Origin: CAVSRC01 sp963732845
GTDB lineage: Bacteria; Pseudomonadota; Alphaproteobacteria; Rhizobiales; Kaistiaceae
Assembly (NCBI GenBank): GCA_963732845.1
Contig: CAVTBE010000007.1
Coordinates: forward strand, 165,892 to 229,891
Direction: 5' to 3'
DNA length: 64,000 nt
A program made the position numbers and the translations under genes. The notes below the pieces were generated by a model that was not told the origin of the DNA, did not search any database, and worked only from the letters and a program-made list of their open reading frames with translations. The stretch's first letter is position 1. Each line of letters starts with the position of its first letter. This document shows, one piece after another, positions 8,251 to 17,518 of the stretch.

Positions 8251-8601
8251 CTACTCCGCGAGATGGCGCGTGATCAGTCGGCCGGCCTCCGCAATCGCCG
8301 CTTCCAGCGCGACGATGGCGACCGTATTGCCGCGCTCCACCGATGCCGCCAGGCGCGCGACCTTGACCGCCCCGACCGCCGATGCCGCACCGACCAGCCC
8401 GTGCGCGACCCGCCGACGGGCGTCGGCCGTCTCTGCCGCCTTGAGGCGGGCCAGCTCGCCGGTGGCGCGCGTCAGGAAGAGACCCAGCACCTCGCGTTCG
8501 AGGTTGGGATCGCCACCGGTCTGTGCCCTCAGGATGGAAAGGTCCACCGCCCCGGATTCTTCGGCGCGGTCGGCAATACGCGATTTCTCGTCCGTACTCA
8601 T
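8251..8601 (-). CDS. Stand-alone Hpt-domain (histidine phosphotransfer) protein
   Basis: 116 residues, all helical. The phospho-acceptor motif appears as RRVAHGLVGAASAVGA with His67; the usual H-x-L-K-G has Val in place of Lys. LSILRAQTGGDPNLEREVLGLFL is the typical first Hpt helix pair. ATG 8601 is preferred over a TTG five codons upstream. A CtrA-type box lies about 85 bp upstream. It would relay phosphate between a histidine kinase and a response regulator, neither encoded nearby. Position beside rgsE hints at cell-cycle work, which is inference. Confidence 0.75.
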   Translation of the reverse strand: MSTDEKSRIADRAEESGAVDLSILRAQTGGDPNLEREVLGLFLTRATGELARLKAAETADARRRVAHGLVGAASAVGAVKVARLAASVERGNTVAIVALEAAIAEAGRLITRHLAE

Positions 8602-8685
8602 CGGCAAAAATACCAATACTCTGCCGCCACGAGGCCTCCCGCGCCCCCTAGTTAGACGGCTTGACCACCAGGCGGGCGAAGAATC

Positions 8686-8701
8686 TTAATTTATCGTTAA
8701 C
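8686..8701 (-). promoter_or_regulatory. CtrA-type box TTAA-N7-TTAAC
   Basis: TTAA at 8686-8689, seven bases, then TTAAC at 8697-8701: an exact match to the alphaproteobacterial CtrA full site. The overlapping TCGTTAACGA is palindromic. The site is in the non-coding gap upstream of the Hpt gene, in an unusually AT-rich patch. Confidence 0.6.
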
Positions 8702-8720
8702 GACGTTTTTGAGGCGGTTC

Positions 8721-9041
8721 CTACGCCCCGCCCTCGCCGGCCGGAACCGACTTGCCGAGGACGGCATAGCCGGCGGACGTCAGCTTGCAGACCAGCCAGT
8801 CCGGTTTCATCGGATTGGCGAACCACGGTTCGGCCCATCCCTTGGCGATGCAGGATTCGACGGTTTTCCGGTCAATTCCGGCGCCGTTGCGATCAAACAG
8901 GGGGAGCTTCCCGCCGGGCTGATCGAGGCCGAGCGAGAGATATCGCTTCTGGGCCGCGGTCGGCCGCAGCGACGGGCGGGCGTCGTCACCCCGTTTTACC
9001 GGCACGTTAACCGCCTCGCTCAAAAGCCTCGGACGATCCAT
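8721..9041 (-). CDS. Conserved hypothetical protein, winged-helix-like
   Basis: 106 residues, cytosolic, no signal or membrane segment. The central part (FDRNGAGIDRKTVESCIAKGWAEPWF and KPDWLVCKLTSAGYAVLG) has the helix-turn-wing spacing and closing T-x-x-G seen in MarR-like small proteins, but no named family is recognised. It starts at ATG 9041, divergent from rgsE with a 282-bp gap that should hold both promoters. I see no clear box in that gap, only a widely spaced GGAAACGT/ACGTTTCC inverted pair. Confidence 0.65.
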   Translation of the reverse strand: MDRPRLLSEAVNVPVKRGDDARPSLRPTAAQKRYLSLGLDQPGGKLPLFDRNGAGIDRKTVESCIAKGWAEPWFANPMKPDWLVCKLTSAGYAVLGKSVPAGEGGA

Positions 9042-9323
9042 CAGAGGGGTTCACCAACCCGGGGAAACGTCTCCGGCCACTGCGTTTTGTTGTTCCGCTG
9101 CCTTCAATGTGCCATTAGGATATTCTAGCGGCAAGGGTGTCGAGGCCACCCAAGATCGGCCAGTGGCTGATCTGCTGAAGCGGCGGCGCGCCGCGGGAGG
9201 GGAGCGGCAGAGCGGCGAAAGCCGTGGGGCCACCTTTCCCGGGAACGTTTCCGCATGCATGCCGGGCTCGTATCGCCCGGTAAGCGGCCGACATGGTTAT
9301 GAGTACGGACGCGAGGCGGACCA

Positions 9324-12300
9324 ATGGCAACTAACCCGAGGAAGACCCCGAACGACGCGGCGCTTTCGGCAGTGGAAGAGGCGTTGCGCCTGGATTTCAG
9401 CCCGGAAGACGCGGTCGAGCCGGATCGTGCCAACCCGCCACCGCGCGAGCGCCGTCCGGAGCCGCCGCGGGCCACAGCTGCCGATCAGCAGCGCCGCAGC
9501 GATCTCCTGCGCCGTCCCGAGGCACCACAGCGCCCGGGACCGCCCCGCCGCAGCGACCAGGCGCCCCGCCGGGCCGAGCGTCTCGAAGAGCCGCCGCCCC
9601 GCCGCCCTGAACGGGCCGAACGCAACGAACACACCGACGAGCCGCCGCCGCGCATGGCCGAACCCCGTCCCGAGCCCCGTTCCGAACCGCGACCCGAACC
9701 GCGCGCCGAAGCGCGCCGCGCGGAGGAGCCACGCCGGCCGGAGCCGCGCCAGCCGGAGCCGCTGCGCGATTTCGATGAACAGCCGTCGGCGGCGCGCCCG
9801 TCCGCCGAGCGCGGCCGCAGCCGTTTTGCCGCCAATGACGACCGCCGCAGCGCCACGCCGTACCAGCGGCGCCCGTCGCGCCTGATCTATCCGACCGCCA
9901 CCGCGCTGTCGGTGGCATGGACCGTGGTGGTGCTTGCCTACGCCATGTCCACCGGCGGCCTGTTCGGCGCCGGCGACGCCCTCACCTCGCCCCGCTTCCT
10001 CAATATTGCCCTGTCCATCGGCGTGCCCATCGCCTTCATCTGGGGCATCGCCTCGATGATCTGGCGCACCCAGGAGATGCGCATCGTCGCCCGCTCGATC
10101 AACGACGTGGTGTCGCGCCTCTCCGAGCCCGAGAACATTGCCATCGATTCGGTGACCAATGTCAGCCAGGCGATCCGCCGCGAGGTTGCCTCGGTCGGCG
10201 ACGGCGTCGAGCGGGCGCTGGCTCGCGCCAGCGAGCTGGAGCTGCTGGTCCACAACGAGGTGGCGGTCCTCGAACGGTCCTATTCCGAGAACGAAACCCG
10301 CATGCGCTCCCTGATCGACGATCTCGCCGGTCAGCGCGAAGCCATCGTCATCAATTCCGAGCGCGTCCGCACCTCCATCGTCAGCGCCCAGGAATCGCTG
10401 TCCAAGGATCTGCGCATCGCCTCCGAGTCGATTGCCGAGAACGTTACCCAGGCCGGCAACCGCATCACCTCGACGCTGACCGACCGCGGCGAGCAGATCA
10501 CCGTCGCGCTCGGCACCGCCGGCGAGACCATGGTCCACCAGCTCACCGCCCACGGCGAGGATCTGGTCAGCCGCCTCGCCGACACCGTCAGCGAAGTCGC
10601 CGTCTCGCTCGCCCAGACCGGCACCGAGGTTACCGACGCCCTGCTTGCCCGCTCGGCCGAGATCAACGACACGCTGTCCTCGACCGGCCGCGCCATGGCC
10701 GACACCATCTCGGAACGCGGCCAGGAAGTGAACGACACGCTGGCCAGCGTCGGCGCCGACCTGATCGCCGGCTTCGAGGGCCGCACCGACGAGATCACCC
10801 GCTCGATCAGCGACGCCGGGACGCTCGCCGCCGAGACGATCTCGACGCATGTGCACGAGGTCAACGAGGCGCTCAAGACCAACTCGGATTCGCTGCTCGT
10901 CGACCTGGCGCTCCGCGGTCAGGAGATCGCCGACAAGCTCGACGAAACCGGCTCGCGCATCGCCGAGACGATCACCAGCCGCGGCGGCGAACTTGCCGAC
11001 CGCCTGTCGCGGACCGGCGACCGCATCTTCGAATCGATCTCGGTCAACGGCAGCGAACTCAACGAGCGCCTTGCCGGCACCGGCGAGGTGATGGCCAAGC
11101 TGCTCGAGGAGCGCACCACCGCACTGCGCAGCGCCATCGATCTGGCCACCAGCCAGGTCAACGAGTCCTTCGACGAGCGCAGCGCCGAACTGACCCAGCG
11201 CCTGGCGTCGGTCGGCGGCGAAGTCGCCAAGGCCATCGCCGTGCGCGGCATGAAGATCAACGAGACGATCATCGCCTCCGGCAACGAGATCGCCGAGACG
11301 GTGGCTTCGCGCGCCGGCGCCATCCATGAGCGCATCGTCGATTCCGGCACGCGCATTGCCGATCGCATCCTCGAACAGGGCAACGCGATCCACGAGCGCA
11401 TCGTCGAATCGGGTGGCCAGGCGGCCAGCGCGATCGAGAGCCGCGGCAACGCGATCCACGAGCGCATCGTCGAATCGGGTGGCCAGGCGGCCAGCGCGAT
11501 CGAGAGCCGCGGCAACGCCGTCCACGACCGCATCCTCGAATCGGGCAACGCTGTCCACGACCGCATCGTCGAATCGGGCAGCCAGATCGCCAACGAGATG
11601 GAGACCCGCGGCGGCACGCTGCACGAGCGCATCCTCTCCTCCTCGCGCGAGATGATCGACACCATCGAGGAGCGCGGCAACACGCTCTACGAGCGCATCG
11701 TCGCCTCGTCGCGCGATACCGCCGACACCATCGAGAACAGCGGCAACGCGATCTACGAACGCATCGTGTCCTCTTCGCGCGAGATCGCCAATTCGATCGA
11801 GAGCCGCGGCACCGCCATCTACAATTCGATCGTCGAGGCGACCCAGCACGTCGGCGACGCCATCGAATCGCGCGGCACCTCGATCCACCAGAAGATCCTC
11901 GCCTCCGGCCGGGATGTCGCCAACGCCATCGAAAGCCGCGGCGTGACCATCCACGAGAAGATCATCGCCTCGGGCACCGAGGTCGCCGATTCGATCGAGA
12001 ACCGCGGCAATGCCATCCACGACCGCATCGTCGACAGCGGCACGCGCTTCGGCAACCTGATCGCCGATCGCACGCAGGAAATCAGCGAGGTGCTCGAGAG
12101 CCGCTTCACCACCATCGCCGAACTGGTCAGCGAGCGCGGGCCGGCACTGGTCGCTTCGCTTTCCGAGCAGGCGCTCGGCATGGAGAACACACTCACCGGC
12201 AAGCTCGACGCGTTCGGCGAGGGCATCCGCGGCAAGATCGCCGACGTGTCGGACGCGCTGGAGACCAGCGCGCACCGCATCGCCGAGGCGCTCGACCACC

Positions 12301-14747
12301 GCTCGCGCCAGATCAACCAGACGCTCATCGAGCGCACGCGCGAGATCTCCGAAACCTTCACCAACGGCCAGAACGACTTCGCCTCGATGATCGACGACCG
12401 TCTGGTCGACGTCGGCGGCCAGCTGACGCAGCAGGTCGAGGCCCTGGCCGAGCTGATGACGTCGCGGGCGCATGCCGCCACCGACTCGCTCGCCGCCAAG
12501 AGCGAGGACGTCGCCACCACGGTGCGCGAGGCCATCGACGAGGTCACCAACCGCCTTGTCGGCGAGTCCGGCGAGGCGACCCGGGCGCTGCGCGCCTCGG
12601 CCGCCGAGGCCGCGACCGTGCTCGGCCGCACCATCAACGAGATCGAGGGCATCTTCGGGGCGCGTGCCAACGCCGTCACCGATGCGCTCGAGCAGCGCAC
12701 GCGCGACTTCAACGACGTGCTCGGCGCCCGCTCCGGCGAGCTCGCTGCCCTGCTCGACGGGCGCTCCAACGCGCTCATCCAGACGCTCGACCAGCGCAGC
12801 AGCGACATCGTCGAGATGCTCGTCGGACGCAGCGAGGAAGCCGCACGCACCCTCGTCGAACGCAGCCATGAGGCATCGCGCACGCTCACCGACGCCGGCA
12901 ACAGCGTCGCAGCCAGCCTGGCCACGACCCACGACAAGCTGCAGCAGGAGGTCAGCGAGCTCACCGCCGTACTCGACGGGCGTTCCGAGACGCTGCTCAG
13001 GACGCTTGACGAGCGCGGCCACAATATCGTCGAGACGGTCGTCGGGCGCAGCGAGGAAGCCGCACGCACACTCGTCGAAGCCGGCGACCGCGTCGCCACC
13101 AGCTTCGCCGAGACCAACGGCAGGCTGAAGAGCGAGATCGCGGATCTTGCCGAGCGTCTCGCCGGCGCCACCGACACCCTCAACGGGCTGCTCGGGACGA
13201 CCGCCGACAACCTCACCAAGATCGAGACCGGCCTTGCCGAACGCGCCGGCGAGTTCTCCACCGCCATCGGCCACGCGGTCGAGACGACCCAGCTTTCGGC
13301 GGGCGAACTCGGCGATCAGGTCACGCGCCTGCGCGACGTGTCGCGCGAGATCCTGGAGAGCGTCAGCGGCGTCGTGAAGCGCTTCGAGGAGCAGACCCAC
13401 TCGCTGACCAACGCCTCGCGCGATCTGTCGGACGTCAACAAGCAGATCGAGTCGGCGGTCGACGACCGCCGGCCGGCCCTGGAGGCGCTCACCTCCGGGC
13501 TGAAGGCGCGCAGCGAGGAACTCGACGGACTGATGTCGTCGTTCACGCGCATCATCACCGAGACGCTGAAGAGCGCCGAGGAACGCGCCACCGCCGTCAG
13601 CCGCATGCTCACCGAGAACACCGCCACGGCCACCAAGGGCGTGATGGACAATCTCGAAAGCATGAACCGCGCCGCCAGCTCCGAGAGCCGCAAGGCGGCG
13701 GAAGCCGTGCGCGAGGCCAACAAGGCGCTGGTCAACGAGATGGGCCAGTCGCTCGGCGAGGCCACCCGTCGCTTCGGCGAGGCGACGCGCGAGATGCGCC
13801 ACGCCATGCAGGAGCTGCAGCGCGAGCTCAACACGACGCGCGACGAACTGAAGCGCGGCGTGCTCGAACTGCCGGAGGAGGCACGCGAGGGCGCCGAGAC
13901 GATGCGCCGCGTGGTCGGCGACCAGATCAAAGCGCTGTCCGACCTGTCGGAGATCATCACGCGCCACGGCAAGCAGCTCGACCTGTCGACGCCGGCCCTC
14001 GGCGAACCGCGCATGGCCCGCGCCGCCGTGGCCGAGCAGCGTGCGCCGGCCGCCGAAGCCCCGGCAACGGGCGACGGCGGGCACACGCAGCCTTCGCGCT
14101 TTGCCGCCGAGATGCGGCGGAACGGCAACAACGGTGCCGGTCCGCGCCAGGCGCCGCCACCGCGGGCCGTGCAGCCGCGTCCGGCACCCGCGCCGGCCCC
14201 TGCCCCGACCGTCGAACGGGCCGAGCGGCCGGAGCCGCGCGATGCCGAACAGAACAATGGCGGTGGCTGGGTATCCGATCTTCTGCGGCGGGCGTCGTCC
14301 GACGACGAGGCGAACGGCGCCGGCCAACGGCACGAGGAAGCCGGGCCGGAGGCGAGCTTCGCCCCCAATGGCGGCGAGGCACCGCCGGCGCCCGTGGCTG
14401 CCCCTCAGGGGACGCCGCTCAACGCCCTGTCGGCGGACATTGCCCGTGCCATCGACCACGACGCCGCCGCCGAGCTGTGGGAGCGTCACCGCCGCGGCGA
14501 GCGCAACCTGTTCACCCGCCGGCTCTACACCATGCAGGGCCAGCAGACCTTCGACGAGATCCGCAAGAAGTATCAGCGCGATCCCGAGTTCCGCTCCGTC
14601 GTCGACCACTATGTGACCGACTTCGAGAAGCTGCTTGCCGAGGCCACGGCCAATGGCAAGGACGGCCAGGTCAGCAACCGCTACCTGATGTCGGACACCG
14701 GCAAGGTCTACACCATGCTGGCCCACGCCAGCGGCCACTTCGACTAA
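9324..14747 (+). CDS. rgsE: Growth pole ring protein GPR/RgsE homologue, giant membrane-anchored repeat protein
   Basis: 1807 residues. Residues 1-185 are disordered and rich in Pro, Arg and Glu. Two membrane helices follow at about 187-209 and 225-247. A helical region of about 1,300 residues built of apolipoprotein-like 22-residue units comes next (best seen at 685-920: RGNAIHERIVESGGQAASAIES and variants). Then come a Pro/Ala linker (about 1550-1690) and a globular tail from about 1700 (ERNLFTRRLYTMQGQQTFDE to the end). Published homologues, GPR of Agrobacterium and RgsE of Sinorhizobium, form a ring at the growing pole and direct polar growth. Often mis-annotated as kinesin-like or apolipoprotein. 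Ends at a strong terminator. Confidence 0.85.
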   Translation: MATNPRKTPNDAALSAVEEALRLDFSPEDAVEPDRANPPPRERRPEPPRATAADQQRRSDLLRRPEAPQRPGPPRRSDQAPRRAERLEEPPPRRPERAERNEHTDEPPPRMAEPRPEPRSEPRPEPRAEARRAEEPRRPEPRQPEPLRDFDEQPSAARPSAERGRSRFAANDDRRSATPYQRRPSRLIYPTATALSVAWTVVVLAYAMSTGGLFGAGDALTSPRFLNIALSIGVPIAFIWGIASMIWRTQEMRIVARSINDVVSRLSEPENIAIDSVTNVSQAIRREVASVGDGVERALARASELELLVHNEVAVLERSYSENETRMRSLIDDLAGQREAIVINSERVRTSIVSAQESLSKDLRIASESIAENVTQAGNRITSTLTDRGEQITVALGTAGETMVHQLTAHGEDLVSRLADTVSEVAVSLAQTGTEVTDALLARSAEINDTLSSTGRAMADTISERGQEVNDTLASVGADLIAGFEGRTDEITRSISDAGTLAAETISTHVHEVNEALKTNSDSLLVDLALRGQEIADKLDETGSRIAETITSRGGELADRLSRTGDRIFESISVNGSELNERLAGTGEVMAKLLEERTTALRSAIDLATSQVNESFDERSAELTQRLASVGGEVAKAIAVRGMKINETIIASGNEIAETVASRAGAIHERIVDSGTRIADRILEQGNAIHERIVESGGQAASAIESRGNAIHERIVESGGQAASAIESRGNAVHDRILESGNAVHDRIVESGSQIANEMETRGGTLHERILSSSREMIDTIEERGNTLYERIVASSRDTADTIENSGNAIYERIVSSSREIANSIESRGTAIYNSIVEATQHVGDAIESRGTSIHQKILASGRDVANAIESRGVTIHEKIIASGTEVADSIENRGNAIHDRIVDSGTRFGNLIADRTQEISEVLESRFTTIAELVSERGPALVASLSEQALGMENTLTGKLDAFGEGIRGKIADVSDALETSAHRIAEALDHRSRQINQTLIERTREISETFTNGQNDFASMIDDRLVDVGGQLTQQVEALAELMTSRAHAATDSLAAKSEDVATTVREAIDEVTNRLVGESGEATRALRASAAEAATVLGRTINEIEGIFGARANAVTDALEQRTRDFNDVLGARSGELAALLDGRSNALIQTLDQRSSDIVEMLVGRSEEAARTLVERSHEASRTLTDAGNSVAASLATTHDKLQQEVSELTAVLDGRSETLLRTLDERGHNIVETVVGRSEEAARTLVEAGDRVATSFAETNGRLKSEIADLAERLAGATDTLNGLLGTTADNLTKIETGLAERAGEFSTAIGHAVETTQLSAGELGDQVTRLRDVSREILESVSGVVKRFEEQTHSLTNASRDLSDVNKQIESAVDDRRPALEALTSGLKARSEELDGLMSSFTRIITETLKSAEERATAVSRMLTENTATATKGVMDNLESMNRAASSESRKAAEAVREANKALVNEMGQSLGEATRRFGEATREMRHAMQELQRELNTTRDELKRGVLELPEEAREGAETMRRVVGDQIKALSDLSEIITRHGKQLDLSTPALGEPRMARAAVAEQRAPAAEAPATGDGGHTQPSRFAAEMRRNGNNGAGPRQAPPPRAVQPRPAPAPAPAPTVERAERPEPRDAEQNNGGGWVSDLLRRASSDDEANGAGQRHEEAGPEASFAPNGGEAPPAPVAAPQGTPLNALSADIARAIDHDAAAELWERHRRGERNLFTRRLYTMQGQQTFDEIRKKYQRDPEFRSVVDHYVTDFEKLLAEATANGKDGQVSNRYLMSDTGKVYTMLAHASGHFD
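11379..11510 (+). repeat. Perfect 66-bp tandem duplication inside rgsE
   Basis: 11379-11444 and 11445-11510 are identical base for base and each encodes one 22-residue unit (GNAIHERIVESGGQAASAIE plus SR). Flanking units share the protein pattern but differ in DNA, so this duplication is recent. Confidence 0.95.
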
Positions 14748-14770
14748 GTCCGGACACGCACAACCGGATC

Positions 14771-14809
14771 GAAAGGGCGCGGGCTCCGGCTCGCGCCCTT
14801 TCTCTTTCC
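14771..14809 (+). terminator. Rho-independent terminator of rgsE
   Basis: Perfect 11-bp stem GAAAGGGCGCG / CGCGCCCTTTC around a 10-base loop, followed by a T-rich tail, 24 bp after the rgsE stop. Confidence 0.88.
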
Positions 14810-14819
14810 AGCGGGCCGA

Positions 14820-14992
14820 TCACACCCCGGCGGCCCGGCGAAACACCACCATCAGGGCCAGGCCGGTGCCCGCCACCGGGACCATGAACAGGAACCCGGC
14901 GATGCCGAAGCCGGCAGCAGCCCGGAAAGCGCCAGCAAGACCAGACCTGTGGCAAGGGCCCGGACGGTCATCGCCTTCGGCCGTCGTGGCAT
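14820..14992 (-). pseudogene. Small two-helix membrane protein, apparently frameshifted
   Basis: Reading leftward from ATG 14992 (or ATG 14971) gives MTVRALATGLVLLALSG, a hydrophobic helix. After the CCC at 14921-14923 the coherent frame changes; adding one base there continues AAAGFGIAGFLFMVPVAGTG and LALMVVFRRAAGV with a stop at 14820-14822, a second helix with a positive tail. About 57 residues in all. No family is recognised. This is a weak call resting on hydrophobicity and on similar breaks in the next genes. Confidence 0.35.
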
Positions 14993-14999
14993 GGCGCCG

Positions 15000-15353
15000 C
15001 TATTGCGGCTTGGTGGCCGGGCACTCGGCACCGGGCGTCGGCTGCCAGGTGGCGGGCGACAACAGGATCCCCTGCATGCACAGCGACGCGCCTTGGCTCA
15101 CCGTCCCGGTCACCATTCCCGCCACGCCGGGCTCAGGCTTGGGCTTGGCGGCGGTGACGTTGTAGAGCTTGCCGTCATCGCCCTTCAGGACGATGCAGCC
15201 GGCCTCGACACCGACCTCGGGACAGCCGCTGACCTTCACTTCCTCGGCCCGGCTTGCCACCGGCGCCGCCAGAATGGCGAGGGCGACGAGCCCCGCGGTG
15301 AGAGCCGGCAGCCCCGCCGCAATCCCGATCGAACGTCCGTTTCGTTCTGCCAT
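15000..15353 (-). CDS. Secreted hypothetical protein with paired cysteines
   Basis: 117 residues. Residues 1-35 form a signal peptide (MAERNGR, then a long hydrophobic stretch ending APVASRAEE). The mature part begins VKVSGCPEVGVEAGCIVLKG with a strand-turn-strand (GDDGKLYNVTAAKP), then GMVTGTVSQGASLCMQGILL and a final AECPATKPQ: four Cys, likely two disulfides, in an OB-like or DUF5818-like small periplasmic fold. ATG 15353 is preferred over a start ten codons upstream because it gives a normal signal peptide. Confidence 0.65.
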   Translation of the reverse strand: MAERNGRSIGIAAGLPALTAGLVALAILAAPVASRAEEVKVSGCPEVGVEAGCIVLKGDDGKLYNVTAAKPKPEPGVAGMVTGTVSQGASLCMQGILLSPATWQPTPGAECPATKPQ

Positions 15354-15405
15354 CGATGGTCTCCCACACCTGGTCGCCCCCAAGCCGCCAAAGTCCCATT
15401 GCGCC

Positions 15406-16393
15406 CTATTGGTCGCGCGCCAGCGCCTCCGCCAAGACGGGCAGATCGATATTGCCGCCGGAGAGCACCACGACCAGCAGACGGCTGCGGGCCTCCACCC
15501 GGCCGGACAGCACCGCGGCCAGCGCCACCGCGCCGCCGGGCTCGACCACCAGCTTCAGCTCGCGGAAGGCGAAGGCGACGGCGGCGAGCGCCTCGCCGTC
15601 GCTGACGGCGACGCCGGTGGCGGCATGGGCACGGTTGATGGCGAAGCCGAGCGCGCCCGGCTGGGAGATGAGCAGCGCGTCGCAGACCGAGCCCGCCGAG
15701 CGCTGCATTGGCGACGATCTCGCCCGCGGCGAGCGAGCGGCGGTAATCGTCGAAACCCTCCGGCTCGGCGAGCACGATCTCGGTGGCCGGCGACCAGTCG
15801 CGCACGGCCAGCCCGATGCCGGCCGAGAGGCCGCCGCCGCTGGCCGGGATCAGCACCGCGTCGGGCTTCAGCCCGCGCGCGTCGCAATCCTCGGCGATCT
15901 CCAGGCCGATGGTCCCCTGCCCGGCGATCACATGCGGGTCGTTGAAGGGATGGATCAGCGTGCCGCCGTGCTCGGCGAGGTGGCCGCCGCCACGCGTCGC
16001 GGTCCTCGCTGGCGCGGTCATAGGCGACGATGCGCCCGCCGCTGCGCTCGGTCCGCAGCCGCTTCGATTCCGGCGCGTCGCCCGGCATGACGATGGTGGC
16101 GCGCACGCCGAACAGGCGCGCCGCTTCGGCCACGCCCTTGCGCATGATTGCCCGACGACATGGCGACGATGCCGCGGGCGCGCGTCTCGCGCGGCAGCGC
16201 GGCCAGCGCATTGTAGGCGCCGCGGAACTTGAAGGCGCCGGTGCGCTGCAGGTTCTCGCATTTGAGCAGAACCCGCCCGCCGACCCGCTCGTCGAGGAAC
16301 GGGCTCGACAGCAGCGGCGTGCGCACGGCGTGCCCGGCGATGCGCTCGGCGGCGCGGCGGACATCGGCAATCGTCGGCAGGGGTCGCGGTCAT
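15406..16393 (-). pseudogene. Threonine/serine dehydratase-like PLP enzyme, broken by four frameshifts
   Basis: Fold-type II PLP enzyme of about 325 residues if repaired. In order: LPTIADVRRAAERIAGHAVR; KCENLQRTGAFKFRGAYNAL with the PLP lysine; VAMSSGNHAQG; GVRATIVMPGDAPESKRLRT; GGTLIHPFNDPHVIAGQGTI; PASGGGLSAGIGLAV; QRSAGSVCDALLI; a C-terminal LVVVLSGGNIDL. These lie in different frames, with breaks near 16380-16383 (GGGG), 16135-16137 (CCC), 15990-15996 and 15709-15711. The lysine, the SSGNHAQG loop and the GGGLSAG phosphate loop are all intact, so inactivation is recent or artefactual. It follows the glycosyltransferase by 8 bp. Confidence 0.8.
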
Positions 16394-16401
16394 CGGCTGC
16401 C

Positions 16402-17435
16402 TCAGGCGAACACCAGGCGCGGCATCTCATCGCCCTGGCCGACGACGACATTGTCGACGAACTGGCGGGTACTCGCCTCCCAGCTATGCTCCAGCGCAAA
16501 GGCGCGGCAGCGCTCGCGGGGGATCTCGAGGGCGGCGAGCGCAGCTTTCCTGAGGTCCTCGTCGAGCACGCCGACCGGGGCGGAACCGATGACGTCGAGC
16601 GGCCCCGGCACCGGATAGGCGGCGACCGGGAGCCCCGGCCGCCAGCGCCTCGAGGATCACCATGCCGAAGGTGTCGGTGCGGCTGGGGAAGACGAAGACG
16701 TCGGCGCCGGCATAGGCTTTGGCCAATGCCTCGCCGGTCATCACGCCGAGGAAATGCACGTCCGGATAGGCGCTCCTTGAGCCGGCCGAGATCGGGACCG
16801 TCGCCGACGATCACCTTGCTGCCCGGCAGGTCGAGCCTGAGGAAGGCCTCCAGGTTCTTCTCGACCGCGATGCGGCCGACATAGAGGAAGATCGGCCCCG
16901 GAAACGGCAGGCGTTCGTCGTCGCGCGGCCGAAACAGCGTGCTGTCGACGCCGCGCGTCCAGTCCATGAGATTGTTGAAGCCGCGCCGGGCGAGGTCGTC
17001 GTGCAGCGTCGGCGTGGCGACCATGCAGCCGTTGCCGGCGTTGTGGAAGCGGCGCAGCACCGCGTAGGTGAGCTTGAGCGGCACCGGCACGCGCTTGGCG
17101 ATGTATTCGGGAAAGCGCGTGTGATAGCTCGTGGTGAAGCGGCGCGCGTTGCGCAGGCACCAGTGGCGCACGCCGAAGCCGACCGGCCCTTCGGTGGCGA
17201 TGTGGATGGCGTCCGGCTTGATGTCCTCGATATGGCGGGCGAAGGTCGACGCGCGGGCGACGGCCAGGCGGATTTCGGCGTAGGTCGGCAGCGGCACCGT
17301 GCGGAACCAGCCCGGCGACAGGATCGTCACCTCGGCGCCGAGCCGCGGCAGTTCCTCCGCCAGTCTTTCGATGCTGCGCACGACACCGTTGACCTGGGGA
17401 CGCCAGGCGTCAGTCGCGATCAGGAGACGAATCAC
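16402..17435 (-). pseudogene. GT4-family glycosyltransferase, two frameshifts
   Basis: About 344 residues when repaired. MIRLLIATDAWRPQVNGVVR is the N-terminal nucleotide-sugar transferase start, TSYHTRFPEYIAKR the acceptor-side loop, YVGRIAVEKNLEAFL and VIVGDGPDLGRLKER the GT4 donor domain, then GADVFVFPSRTDTFGMVILE with the catalytic-loop glutamate. The frame breaks after LKER at 16769-16770 (extra C) and after LAAG at 16633-16636 (CCCC run). Resembles GDP-mannose or lipid glycosyltransferases of alphaproteobacteria; substrate unknown. First gene of a leftward pair with the dehydratase-like gene. Confidence 0.82.
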
Positions 17436-17518
17436 ACTTTCCCGCCTTGGGCGTCGAATGTCGGCCGGCCATCGTATTGTCTAGACGGGCAGCTGCATAG
17501 GCTGGCGGCCGCGCACGT

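Noticed and set aside
11379..12040. Regularly spaced repeats that could suggest a CRISPR array
   Set aside because: The period is exactly 66 bp, in frame, with conserved protein pattern and no unique spacers; it is a coding repeat of rgsE.
9297..14738. A 1,813-codon open frame on the minus strand opposite rgsE
   Set aside because: It mirrors rgsE in the complementary frame, an effect of strong GC codon-position bias. Its peptide has no coherent family likeness, whereas the plus-strand protein has membrane helices and clear repeats.
15236..16393. A single 385-codon frame over the dehydratase-like gene
   Set aside because: Only its middle (about GGGHLAEHGG to GEIVAN) is real protein; both ends are out of frame with the conserved motifs.
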